Shown here one piece after another: positions 8,921 to 17,048 of a stretch of 42,194 nucleotides of DNA (position 1 is its first letter; every line of letters starts with the position of its first letter). The notes under the pieces were generated by a model. It did not search any database. It was not told the DNA's origin and saw nothing but the letters and a program-made list of their open reading frames with translations. Where the stretch lies: contig JAPYOT010000004.1 in NCBI GenBank assembly GCA_029938045.1, positions 12,721 to 54,914 on the forward strand, written 5' to 3'. The stretch comes from Fidelibacterota bacterium (GTDB lineage Bacteria; Fidelibacterota; Marinisomatia; Marinisomatales; TCS55). The position numbers and the translations under genes are program-made.

Positions 8921-9118
8921 TCATTTAGGAAAATCTTCTTCAGAAAATTGCCATTGACAAAAGTGGCACCACCATGGTTTTCCATAATAATCTCTAAGAT
9001 TTTCCTGCAGCTGCATTGGTTTTTCACATTTCGGACAATCCTTTTTAGCTTTGGATTCAGGCCATGTGTAATCTGGCCGAAATTTAACTGATTGTTCTGT
9101 ATTTCGGTTGTTTTCCAT
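8921..9118 (-). CDS. Tiny zinc-ribbon protein
   Basis: A 65-residue protein with a single zinc-ribbon: CPKCEKPM (CxxC) and CHFCQWQF (CxxC), separated by about 20 residues that include the aromatic DYYGKPWW stretch. Such single ribbons bind zinc and usually mediate protein or nucleic-acid contacts. No clear ribosome-binding site precedes the ATG, so the gene rests on the intact paired CxxC motifs and the absence of a competing gene on the other strand. I do not recognise a family. Confidence 0.6.
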   Translation of the reverse strand: MENNRNTEQSVKFRPDYTWPESKAKKDCPKCEKPMQLQENLRDYYGKPWWCHFCQWQFSEEDFPK

Positions 9119-9194
9119 AAAGGAATTTATATATGAATGGGTTCATGACAATAATTCTTTCATCAAATGGTTTAGCACCGCTTTCTTCCAAATA

Positions 9195-9617
9195 TTAATT
9201 TGCTATAATCCATAATTGCCAAAGAAATAAAAAACTCATGCCAATACCGATATAATTTTTAAAATGATATTCCTTTTTAATCTGAGATAATTGTTGAGCT
9301 AATAAAAATGTTTCCAGATGCACAGTTACCGTATCTCCGCCCATTATATAAATTTGTTTCACATCTTTTGTCTGCCCATATTGTAAAAATGGATCTTGAA
9401 TGGATGGTGGATGATGTGTGATATGATGAATTCCGGGCAATACAGGAATGGGTTTTCCCAACGGTGTATGCCCAATTAAAGACCCATCAATGTAAATGGG
9501 TACACCAATTGTATCTGCACTGATGTTGATAAAACCGGGGTTTCTCTCGAAAGCACTAGTTTGTGCAGCGAGGGTGTTTAATAGAATCAAAATAACGATT
9601 ATCCATTTATTCGACAT
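9195..9617 (-). CDS. Exported PEGA-domain protein
   Basis: About 140 residues. The start is taken at the ATG (9617) rather than an upstream TTG (9635), because it gives a compact signal peptide MSNKWIIVILILLNTLAAQ. The mature part begins with a PEGA-type beta domain: GVPIYIDGSLIGHTPLGKPI followed by VLPGIHHI, the usual 'ligand, small loop, G-x-H' rhythm of these surface or periplasmic modules. A hydrophobic segment at the very C-terminus (IGIGMSFLFLWQLWII) suggests a membrane anchor. It lies divergently to the TPR lipoprotein gene, and the pair may serve a common envelope function. The exact role is unknown. Confidence 0.7.
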   Translation of the reverse strand: MSNKWIIVILILLNTLAAQTSAFERNPGFINISADTIGVPIYIDGSLIGHTPLGKPIPVLPGIHHITHHPPSIQDPFLQYGQTKDVKQIYIMGGDTVTVHLETFLLAQQLSQIKKEYHFKNYIGIGMSFLFLWQLWIIAN

Positions 9618-9672
9618 ATAATAAATTATTTTCAATTATCCATTAGAATGAAGGAACTTCTGCACTAATAAA

Positions 9673-11406
9673 ATGAATAAAATTCGTAGTTACACAACCC
9701 ATCGGTCATTTCTATTATATGCAGCGATTCTATTTATATCCTGCACCAATCTTAAACCATACTTTAATACGTTTTATAATGCTGAGGAGTATTTTAATAA
9801 AGCAGAAAAAGATCGTTTGGATAATCGTGGAGATATTCTCCCACAATCTGCCATAAACGACTATAAAAAAGTGATTGATAAATCACAGATGATTATAGAC
9901 ACTTATCCAGAATTTAAATGGAGGAAAAAAGCATTACTGTTTATAATTCAATCTCATTATCATTTAGGAGAGCTTCAGCAAGCCTACAGTACTTTGGATG
10001 ATATGGAAAATGAATTTGGAGATTTGGTGCATATTGAAGTGGCTTATTGGACTTCCCTGATAAAATGGAAACAAGGAAAACCACAGCCAGCAATTAATGG
10101 GCTTAATGATGTAATTCAGTATGGGCTTAATTCAGATATGAAAGCCAAAGTGTATTTATCTATTGCTGAAATATATTTTGAGCAGGAAATGAAATTGCAA
10201 TCAATGGATTACCTGGAAAAGGGTGCTGAAATTATCCAGATACCCAATGAAAAGGGACAAATTTATTATCGCATTGCTTCATTGTCCTTTGAGGATAAAG
10301 ATTATAATCGGGCCATTTCTGCATATAAACAGGTTATTAAAAATTCCCAATCAAAGAAACAAATTCAGGAAGGCCATTTAAAAACAGTACAAATCTATCG
10401 CTTGAAAGGCGATTTTGATCTTGCCGGAAATACGATAAAAAATATGCTTTTGAATGAAGATTATAAATCGATATTTCCAAGTCTTGAATTGGAATTAGCC
10501 AAGTTATATCAACAGCAAAATATGCTGCCAGAATCGATTAATAGATTAGAGTCCATTATTCAGGATTATCCTAAGACTGAAGCATCTGCAGAAGCATTCT
10601 ACTTGTTGGGGAATTATTCTATCTCTCAAGATTGGAACTTAGATGCTGCTTTAAAACATTTTAAATCAGTGGAAAGGGAAAACAGGAAATCCCTTTATCG
10701 CCAACCAGCCCAAATTCGAATAAAGGAGATTGCTTTTTATACTGAATCCAAACTGGACTTTATCCCTTGGGAAAGCCGAATTGGTGCTTCAGATACGATT
10801 GCAGATTTTCATTTTTCTGTTACAGAACAAATTGAATTGTCCAAAATTCTTTATAGTTTGAATGAATTAGAATCATTTCATTTTAACAGAAGCGATTCTG
10901 GTTTAGTCTATTTGGATTTATTAATACAATTTGCAGATCAATCGAAGTTATTTCCAAAAGCGCTATATGCAAAATCAATCCTTTTAGATGCTCAAGGCGA
11001 TTCAGTTAGTACAGCAAAAATAAAACTGCGTATTATAAACGAATTTCCAAAGACTGATTATGCTTTGGCAATTATTAATGCGGATGATACCTACAAGCCG
11101 CTTACAACCACTTCTGATAAACAATTGGTAAGTGCGGAAAAAGCATGGATAACTGATCCTGCTTTAGCATTGGACAGTTATAGAGAAATTATTTCTGAAG
11201 ATACTGTTTCTGAATCCAGTGTAAGGGCTGCCTATTTTTTGGCTTATCAATATGATTATAATTTAATACAGCCAGACAGTGCAATGAAATATTACGATTG
11301 GATTTTGAAACATCATGGAGAATCAGATCAAGCCCTTCCTTCTGAAAAACGTTTTGTATTTTTAAATAAAATTCTTGCAGATACGACAGGTTCAAATGAT
11401 CATTGA
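9673..11406 (+). CDS. TPR-repeat outer-envelope lipoprotein
   Basis: A 577-residue protein with a lipoprotein-like signal (hydrophobic stretch ending in LFISC, predicted lipidated Cys24). The mature part begins with LKPYFNTFYNAEEYFNKAEK. The rest is a chain of helical tetratricopeptide-like repeats, for example at about 115-150, 190-225 (YRIASLSFEDKDYNRAISAYKQV) and 285-320 (EAFYLLGNYSISQDW). The N-terminal aromatic/Asn motif faintly recalls SprE/PorW-type gliding and secretion lipoproteins of Bacteroidota, which I treat as a weak hint. It probably acts as a protein-protein scaffold at a membrane. Its end overlaps pyrK by 11 bases, although the functions look unrelated. Confidence 0.8.
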   Translation: MNKIRSYTTHRSFLLYAAILFISCTNLKPYFNTFYNAEEYFNKAEKDRLDNRGDILPQSAINDYKKVIDKSQMIIDTYPEFKWRKKALLFIIQSHYHLGELQQAYSTLDDMENEFGDLVHIEVAYWTSLIKWKQGKPQPAINGLNDVIQYGLNSDMKAKVYLSIAEIYFEQEMKLQSMDYLEKGAEIIQIPNEKGQIYYRIASLSFEDKDYNRAISAYKQVIKNSQSKKQIQEGHLKTVQIYRLKGDFDLAGNTIKNMLLNEDYKSIFPSLELELAKLYQQQNMLPESINRLESIIQDYPKTEASAEAFYLLGNYSISQDWNLDAALKHFKSVERENRKSLYRQPAQIRIKEIAFYTESKLDFIPWESRIGASDTIADFHFSVTEQIELSKILYSLNELESFHFNRSDSGLVYLDLLIQFADQSKLFPKALYAKSILLDAQGDSVSTAKIKLRIINEFPKTDYALAIINADDTYKPLTTTSDKQLVSAEKAWITDPALALDSYREIISEDTVSESSVRAAYFLAYQYDYNLIQPDSAMKYYDWILKHHGESDQALPSEKRFVFLNKILADTTGSNDH

Positions 11407-12187
11407 GCGTGCTCGAATAAAGTCAAATAGACCATTGGCACATGAAATTTGGGAAATGCAATTTGAGGCGCCAAACATCGCCCGTGAATATATGGGTTCT
11501 GGACAGTTTATTAATATTTTGACTGTGGATGACTGGAATCATCCTTTACGCCGTCCAATGAGTATTGCATCATCTGAAGACGGCTTTGTTTCAATCATTT
11601 ACAAAATTTTTGGAAATATGACACGGGAGTTAACCCAAAAGAAATCCGGTGAAACATTAGATCTATTGGGACCATTAGGGAACATATTTTCCAAATGGGA
11701 TAATGGTTCCTATCCGATTTTAATAGGAGGCGGTGTCGGTTTGGCACCTATTTTGAATTTGAAAAAAGCGTGCGATGATAATAAAATAGAATATACTATG
11801 ATTATAGGCGCAAGGTCCGGGAATGAACATTTCATCAGCCATGAACCTGAAAAAAATATTTATCTCACTACCGATGATGGCTCCATGGGTGAAAAAGGGA
11901 CAGTGATGGTGCCGTTGCAACGACTAGTGGAAATCAATAAAAATGCATTTATATTTGCCTGTGGACCTGAACCCATGTTACGTGCTGTAAAGGAATTTGC
12001 TATCAATAATGATATTCAAGCGCAGTTATCGGTTGAGAGTTATATGGGTTGCGGTATTGGGTTTTGTCAGGGATGTGTGATTCAACGGAAAATTTCTAAA
12101 ATTCAAACCCATAGCTATCATGAGAAATATTCATTAGTATGTATGGATGGTCCCATCTACAATGCAATGGATATCAAATTTGACTAA
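11396..12187 (+). CDS. pyrK: Dihydroorotate dehydrogenase B, electron transfer subunit
   Basis: Carries electrons from the PyrD FMN through a [2Fe-2S] cluster and FAD to NAD+ in pyrimidine synthesis. The FAD-binding beta-barrel contains the RRPMSIAS motif (about residues 50-57). The NAD domain has IGGGVGLAPI. The C-terminal cluster site MGCGIGFCQGC with a further Cys in LVCMDGP gives the four ligands. I chose the ATG at 11396 over an in-frame ATG at 11375: it has AGG 5 bases upstream and matches family N-termini, giving 263 residues. It overlaps both the upstream lipoprotein gene and pyrD. Confidence 0.93.
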   Translation: MIIERARIKSNRPLAHEIWEMQFEAPNIAREYMGSGQFINILTVDDWNHPLRRPMSIASSEDGFVSIIYKIFGNMTRELTQKKSGETLDLLGPLGNIFSKWDNGSYPILIGGGVGLAPILNLKKACDDNKIEYTMIIGARSGNEHFISHEPEKNIYLTTDDGSMGEKGTVMVPLQRLVEINKNAFIFACGPEPMLRAVKEFAINNDIQAQLSVESYMGCGIGFCQGCVIQRKISKIQTHSYHEKYSLVCMDGPIYNAMDIKFD

Positions 12188-13097
12188 CCTGACAATTCAC
12201 ATCGGCAACACATCGTTTGAAAATCCAATCTGGGTTGCTTCAGGTACATTTGGCTATGGTACGGAAGCACCGGAATTGGTAGATGTGAATCAATTGGGTG
12301 CGATTGTCACAAAATCAATTACCCGACAACCGCGTGAAGGTAACCCGCCTCCCCGAATTGTTGAAACAGCGTCGGGGATGATTAATTCAATTGGACTAGC
12401 CAATATTGGTGTTGAAAAGTATATAAAGAAATTGCTGCCGATTTATGAAGGGCTTTCCACTAAAATCATTATGAATATCGCAGGGACGGATATTCAGGAA
12501 TATGTAGAAATTATGGAAATGGTGGAATCTGTATCATCTGCTATAGCGGGGTATGAAATAAATATTTCCTGTCCAAATGTAAAAAAAGGTGGCATGGAGT
12601 TTGGTGTAGATTGCGAAATGACAGCAAAGTTGACTGAAACATTACGAGGGATCACCGAAAGACTGTTAATAATGAAGCTAAGTCCAAATGTATCGGATAT
12701 TGTATCCATAGGGCTGAGCGCAGAAAATGCTGGCGCAGACGCCGTATCAGCGATAAATACAGTGGTTGGGATGAGTATTAATGCTAAAACGGGTATGAGT
12801 GATATTTTTACGACTTACGGCGGTTTATCAGGGCCAGCCATCAAACCAATAGGTCTGGTTGCCGTTCACAAACTGTATCAACAATTGACTATCCCCATAA
12901 TTGGTATTGGAGGGATAGTCTCTGGGGAGGATGCGGTAGAATATATGTTAGCCGGTGCCACGGCTGTTCAAGTGGGTACAGCCAATTTTAGGGATCCCGG
13001 TATTTCAGAAAATATTATTGATTCTCTGAAAAATATTTTAAATGAATCCAACCGAAAAGTAGCGGCAGATTTAATTGGGACGGTTCAAACCCATTAA
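12180..13097 (+). CDS. pyrD: Dihydroorotate dehydrogenase B, catalytic subunit
   Basis: Oxidises dihydroorotate to orotate; the class 1B form works as a complex with PyrK. This is an FMN TIM barrel with ASGTFGYG near the N-terminus, the catalytic-cysteine motif EINISCPNVKKGG, NTVVGMSINAKTG, the GGLSGPAIKP loop, and the phosphate site IGIGGIVSGEDA...GATAVQVGTA. Three in-frame starts exist: ATG at 12147, ATG at 12162 and TTG at 12180. I prefer the TTG because it gives MTNLTIHIGNTSFENP, the standard family N-terminus (305 residues), and overlaps the pyrK stop by only 8 bases. The identity is certain; the start is not. Confidence 0.92.
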   Translation: MTNLTIHIGNTSFENPIWVASGTFGYGTEAPELVDVNQLGAIVTKSITRQPREGNPPPRIVETASGMINSIGLANIGVEKYIKKLLPIYEGLSTKIIMNIAGTDIQEYVEIMEMVESVSSAIAGYEINISCPNVKKGGMEFGVDCEMTAKLTETLRGITERLLIMKLSPNVSDIVSIGLSAENAGADAVSAINTVVGMSINAKTGMSDIFTTYGGLSGPAIKPIGLVAVHKLYQQLTIPIIGIGGIVSGEDAVEYMLAGATAVQVGTANFRDPGISENIIDSLKNILNESNRKVAADLIGTVQTH

Positions 13098-13103
13098 TAG
13101 TTC

Positions 13104-13574
13104 ATGATAAAAATTATAGTTTTAATCATTTATTTTACCTTCATAAGCGGATGCGCCAATTCTCCCCGGTATCGCACAGGGCCTATTACACCCCGAAAGA
13201 CTAATTCAAAACCACCGGCCTTGAAAACAGTGTCAAAGAAAAATTATAGAAGAGTAATAACGGGAGTCAGTTCATTCTACGCAGAAGACTTCCATGGGAA
13301 ATTGACCGCGAATGGAGAGATTTATGATATGTATGGCCTTACGGCAGCCCATAAAACTCTTCCTTTGAATACCATTGCCCGTGTGACGAACTTAGATAAC
13401 AATAAATCTCTTATTTTACGGATTAATGACCGGGGGCCCTATGTGAAAGGTCGCATATTAGACTGTTCTTATGGTGCTGCGAAAAAGTTGGGATTTATTA
13501 ATAATGGAACGACAAAGGTCAAAATTGAGGTGATTGAACTCGGTGATAATAAATATATGAAACATCGAGATTGA
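13104..13574 (+). CDS. RlpA-like septal lipoprotein with DPBB domain
   Basis: A 156-residue putative lipoprotein of the RlpA family; some members are lytic transglycosylases that cut glycan strands lacking stem peptides. The signal peptide ends in the lipobox FISGC (Cys17). A short proline/lysine linker is followed by the double-psi beta-barrel (about residues 52-150): GVSSFYAEDFHGKLTANGE, AAHKTLPLNT, and the catalytic-Asp motif INDRGPYVKGRILDCSYGAAKKLGF. There is no SPOR domain at the C-terminus, which is shorter than in E. coli RlpA. It begins 6 bases after pyrD. Confidence 0.88.
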   Translation: MIKIIVLIIYFTFISGCANSPRYRTGPITPRKTNSKPPALKTVSKKNYRRVITGVSSFYAEDFHGKLTANGEIYDMYGLTAAHKTLPLNTIARVTNLDNNKSLILRINDRGPYVKGRILDCSYGAAKKLGFINNGTTKVKIEVIELGDNKYMKHRD

Positions 13575-13594
13575 TCTGACTTTTTATGCTGGCG

Positions 13595-13614
13595 AATATA
13601 GAACTATCTATATT
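13595..13614 (+). other. Perfect AT-rich hairpin between the rlpA-like gene and the lipid kinase gene
   Basis: AATATAGA (13595-13602) and TCTATATT (13607-13614) are exact inverted repeats around a 4-base loop. There is no T run after it, so it is not a classical terminator. It could be an operator or an mRNA-processing or stability element. The surrounding 60-base gap holds nothing else that I can name. Confidence 0.4.
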
Positions 13615-13634
13615 GAAATAATTTTAAAAAAATA

Positions 13635-14522
13635 ATGTCAAAATACATAATCACAGTTAATCCCCATGGAGGTACAAAAAAAGGGTTAGCCATTCTTGAA
13701 AAAGTGTTACCCGTCTTTGAATCAGCCCATGATACCGTAAAAATAATAGAAACTGAATATGCGGGACATGCACGGGATTTAGCCAGCGAATTGGATTATG
13801 ATAGCTATGATGGGTTTTGCTGTATCGGTGGAGACGGCACCATGCACGAGGTAATTAATGGAATGATGACCCGTACAGATGACCGGAAGTTACCCATCGG
13901 ATTGATTACAGGGGGAACGGGGAATTCATTTATGCATGATATGGATTGTCTGGATCCGGTGAATGCCGCAAAGCGAATTGTTACCGGACGCCGAAGATTA
14001 ATTGATATTTTTCGATGTGAAGCAGATAGGGCAATCTATTATGGGTTCAATATAGTAGGGTGGGGAATTCCCACTGACGCAAATAACCTGGCAGAAAAAT
14101 TACGATGGATGGGCGGACAACGTTATAATGTAGCGGCGATTATTGAAGTTATCCGTCATAGAATGCGATTTGCCCGAGTTGAGATTGATGGAAATATTAT
14201 AGGCGCTGATTTTGGCTTTGTAATTGGGTGTAACACAATACATACAGGGAAAGGGATGCAGATGGCCCCATTGGCGCGGTTGGATGATGGGTTAATTGAT
14301 CTCCTTATCGTACGGAAAGTAGGTCGGATGAAATTATTACGCTTATTCCCGAAAATATTTAGCGGGAAGCACATTGGTGATCCGGCAGTAGATTACCGTC
14401 AAGTAAGTGAATTTTCTATTAAACCTGAAGATAAAAATACATTAAATATTGATGGCGAAATGCTTGGAAGTACACCAATTAGAGTAACAATGATGCCAAA
14501 AGAAATAGAAGTATTGGTTTGA
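13635..14522 (+). CDS. Diacylglycerol/sphingosine kinase family lipid kinase
   Basis: A 295-residue member of the DAGK catalytic-domain (LCB5/YegS/DgkB) family, which phosphorylates a lipid hydroxyl with ATP. The nucleotide-binding motif GGDGTMHEVINGM is at about residues 64-76, followed by the family's GGTGNSFMHDMD, equivalent to the GTGNDFAR loop. A beta-sandwich C-terminal domain ends with the substrate-side DGEMLGSTPI motif. Its position immediately before cdsA suggests that its phosphatidate-like product feeds phospholipid synthesis; this is inference, and the true lipid substrate is not visible in the sequence. Confidence 0.88.
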   Translation: MSKYIITVNPHGGTKKGLAILEKVLPVFESAHDTVKIIETEYAGHARDLASELDYDSYDGFCCIGGDGTMHEVINGMMTRTDDRKLPIGLITGGTGNSFMHDMDCLDPVNAAKRIVTGRRRLIDIFRCEADRAIYYGFNIVGWGIPTDANNLAEKLRWMGGQRYNVAAIIEVIRHRMRFARVEIDGNIIGADFGFVIGCNTIHTGKGMQMAPLARLDDGLIDLLIVRKVGRMKLLRLFPKIFSGKHIGDPAVDYRQVSEFSIKPEDKNTLNIDGEMLGSTPIRVTMMPKEIEVLV

Positions 14523-14524
14523 AC

Positions 14525-15340
14525 ATGAAAAGTACTTTCTGGACACGCCTTCCCATCACCATCATTGGAATACCCTTAATCACTTACCTGTTGATTACAG
14601 GTGGTGTTATTTTTGCAGGTTTTGTCAGTTTGGTTGTATTCCTTTGCCTTTACGAATTTTATGGATTTAAACAAAAAATAGGCGTCCGACCAAATATCAT
14701 AATTGGTATGCTCATGTCCTTGATGATTTGCTTTTTTTATATCGAATTTCCATTTCCTCATCTCACCAATATGATTGCAGGGATTACCATTTTAATTGTT
14801 CTGGCATTGTTGTTGGAAATGTTTAGTGGAAAATCTCACCCTCTCGATAATATAACCACAACGTTTGCCGGTGTTATATACGTCGCTGGACTCTTGGGGA
14901 CCATGATTGCCTTAAGAAATTGGGATTCACTGAACGGTGCTCGGTTTACAATGGCCATGATATTCACCGTATGGATATGTGATTCTTGTGCCTATTTATT
15001 TGGAATTCTTTGGGGAAAGAAAAAGTTGATTGAGCGCATTAGTCCTAAAAAAACGATCATTGGATTTGTTGGCGGGGTCGTTGGATCATTTACTTCATTT
15101 TATTTAATGAATTTGTACGGGTTCATTCAGTATGAATTGGATTTACCCAGTATATTGATACTCACATTTATCGTGGGTGTGTGCGGTCAGTTGGGTGATT
15201 TTGTTGAATCCATGTTCAAACGGGATGCAGGCGTAAAGGATTCGGGAAAATTATTATTAGGACACGGTGGCGTTTTGGATAGATTTGACTCTTTAATTTT
15301 TACAAGTCCACTTGTTTTTATCTTTGTTTCATATTTATAA
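14525..15340 (+). CDS. cdsA: Phosphatidate cytidylyltransferase CdsA
   Basis: Makes CDP-diacylglycerol from phosphatidate and CTP in the inner membrane, the branch point for bacterial phospholipids. A 271-residue protein with about seven hydrophobic helices. The signature is near the C-terminus: CGQLGDFVESMFKRDAGVKDSG...GHGGVLDRFDSL, containing the metal-binding Asp residues. The earlier WICDSCAYLFG motif is also typical. The ATG at 14525 is chosen over a TTG at 14519. It follows the lipid kinase gene by two bases. Confidence 0.94.
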   Translation: MKSTFWTRLPITIIGIPLITYLLITGGVIFAGFVSLVVFLCLYEFYGFKQKIGVRPNIIIGMLMSLMICFFYIEFPFPHLTNMIAGITILIVLALLLEMFSGKSHPLDNITTTFAGVIYVAGLLGTMIALRNWDSLNGARFTMAMIFTVWICDSCAYLFGILWGKKKLIERISPKKTIIGFVGGVVGSFTSFYLMNLYGFIQYELDLPSILILTFIVGVCGQLGDFVESMFKRDAGVKDSGKLLLGHGGVLDRFDSLIFTSPLVFIFVSYL

Positions 15341-15412
15341 ATTATTTGGTGAACAATACTTCCAAATCAGAATATGAAAATGTACATTTGCAGGCTACTT
15401 TTCAGCAATTAA

Positions 15413-15441
15413 TTATCAAAACATCCTGGTCTGTTTATAGT
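15413..15441 (+). promoter_or_regulatory. Candidate promoter for the lysine catabolic unit
   Basis: TTATCA (15413-15418) and TATAGT (15436-15441) are separated by 17 bases and resemble -35 and -10 boxes of the housekeeping sigma factor. An 8-base direct repeat CAATTAAT lies at 15406-15413 and 15444-15451, bracketing the promoter. The 144-base gap between cdsA and the dehydrogenase gene holds no gene. This is pattern evidence only. Confidence 0.3.
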
Positions 15442-15484
15442 ATCAATTAATGCAGCAGGTTACGCACTTTAAGGAAGATAAAAA

Positions 15485-17011
15485 ATGGATTCGATATTAA
15501 AAGAGTTGGGGATAAATAATGTGAATTATGGTGCCTGTTCTGGTTCCAAAAAATGGTCATCATCTCAAGATGGCGGCGTTCTGGAATCTATTAATCCTTC
15601 CACTGGCGAAGTGATTGCAAGTGTATATCAAGCCACAGAAAATAATTATGAACAAATTGTCAAGGAATCGGTGGCAGCTTTTAATGAATTTCGAAAAGTA
15701 CCGGCACCCATTAGAGGGCAACTTGTGCGCGAAATGGGAGACGCACTTCGGAAAAAGAAGGATGCGTTGGGTAGCTTGGTTGCCATGGAGATGGGTAAAA
15801 TTAAAACGGAAGGTGATGGTGAAGTTCAGGAAATGATTGATATTGCAGATTTTGCTGTGGGTCAATCGCGCATGCTGTACGGCAAAACAATGCATTCAGA
15901 ACGTCCGGATCATCGTATGTATGAGCAGTGGCATCCCTTAGGTGCAATTGGTGTTATTTCTGCATTTAATTTTCCAGTAGCTGTTTGGGCATGGAATGCA
16001 TTTATTGCAACGATTTGCGGGGACACGACCATTTGGAAACCATCATCAACTGCGCCATTATGCGCGATTGCTATACAAAATATTTGCAATACGGTCATGG
16101 AGAAAAATGGGTATTCTGGAATTTTTTCAACCGTGATCGGCCGCGGATCAATCGTAGGCGAAAAAATGTTACATGATGGTCGTTTACCCCTGATTTCCTT
16201 CACAGGTTCAACCGCCATGGGCCGACATGTGAGTTCAGTCGTTTCCACCCGTTTTGGGAAAACCATATTAGAATTAGGGGGGAATAATGCAATCATTATT
16301 GATGAAACAGCAAATTTAGATTTGGCTATTCCGGCTGTGGCTTTTGGTGCAGTCGGCACAGCAGGTCAGCGATGCACTTCCACAAGGCGAGTCCTTATTC
16401 AAAAAAATATTCAAGACGATTTTATAAACAAATTGCTCAATGCCTATAAACAAGTGAGAATAGGTGATCCACTTGATGGTGGTACGTTGATGGGTCCATT
16501 GGTAAATGGAAAGGCTGTTGCTGATTATATTAATGCGATTGAAGCAGTAAAAGATGCCGGGGGGGAAGTGTTGTGCGGTGGTGCCCAATTGGAGGGAAAG
16601 GGGCATTATGTGACGCCAGCAATTGTAAAAGCAAAAAATGATTGGGAAATCGTTCAAAAAGAAACATTTGCTCCCATACTGTATGTTATTCCTTTTAATA
16701 CCATCGAAGAAGCAGTGGAATTGCATAATGATGTTCCTCAAGGACTTTCTTCATCCATGTTTACCTCTAATGTGAGTCATGCGGAATATTTCTTATCTCA
16801 TCGAGGTAGTGATTGTGGAATTGCTAATATTAATATTGGCACATCCGGTGCAGAAATTGGTGGTGCATTTGGCGGAGAAAAGGAAACAGGCGGTGGACGA
16901 GAATCCGGTTCCGATTCTTGGAAACAATATATGAGAAGACAGACCAATACCTTGAACTGGAGTTCAGAACTTCCATTGGCTCAAGGTATAAGTTTTAATT
17001 TAAGTAAATGA
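15485..17011 (+). CDS. amaB: Aminoadipate-semialdehyde dehydrogenase, ALDH7 type
   Basis: Expected to oxidise L-2-aminoadipate 6-semialdehyde (in equilibrium with piperideine-6-carboxylate) to L-2-aminoadipate with NAD(P)+. The 508 residues match the ALDH7A1/antiquitin family rather than generic aldehyde dehydrogenases: NFPVAVWAWN, ELGGNNAIIIDE with general base Glu263, and VGTAGQRCTSTRR with nucleophile Cys297. The C-terminal FGGEKETGGGRESGSDSWKQYMRR is also an ALDH7 hallmark. A clear AAGGA site lies about 8 bases before the ATG. The next gene encodes lysine 6-aminotransferase, which makes this enzyme's substrate and strongly supports the role. Confidence 0.92.
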   Translation: MDSILKELGINNVNYGACSGSKKWSSSQDGGVLESINPSTGEVIASVYQATENNYEQIVKESVAAFNEFRKVPAPIRGQLVREMGDALRKKKDALGSLVAMEMGKIKTEGDGEVQEMIDIADFAVGQSRMLYGKTMHSERPDHRMYEQWHPLGAIGVISAFNFPVAVWAWNAFIATICGDTTIWKPSSTAPLCAIAIQNICNTVMEKNGYSGIFSTVIGRGSIVGEKMLHDGRLPLISFTGSTAMGRHVSSVVSTRFGKTILELGGNNAIIIDETANLDLAIPAVAFGAVGTAGQRCTSTRRVLIQKNIQDDFINKLLNAYKQVRIGDPLDGGTLMGPLVNGKAVADYINAIEAVKDAGGEVLCGGAQLEGKGHYVTPAIVKAKNDWEIVQKETFAPILYVIPFNTIEEAVELHNDVPQGLSSSMFTSNVSHAEYFLSHRGSDCGIANINIGTSGAEIGGAFGGEKETGGGRESGSDSWKQYMRRQTNTLNWSSELPLAQGISFNLSK

Positions 17012-17048
17012 ATTATCACCAATAATAATAACGAATAGAGATTAAACT

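Noticed and set aside
8208-9635. Toxin-antitoxin or defence system reading of the small-gene island
   Set aside because: BolA, PEGA and DUF1232-like proteins are not toxin or defence families, and the small genes are not paired in tandem.
15910-16359. 149-codon minus-strand frame inside the ALDH7 gene
   Set aside because: It is antisense to the conserved dehydrogenase core and has no domain or ribosome site.
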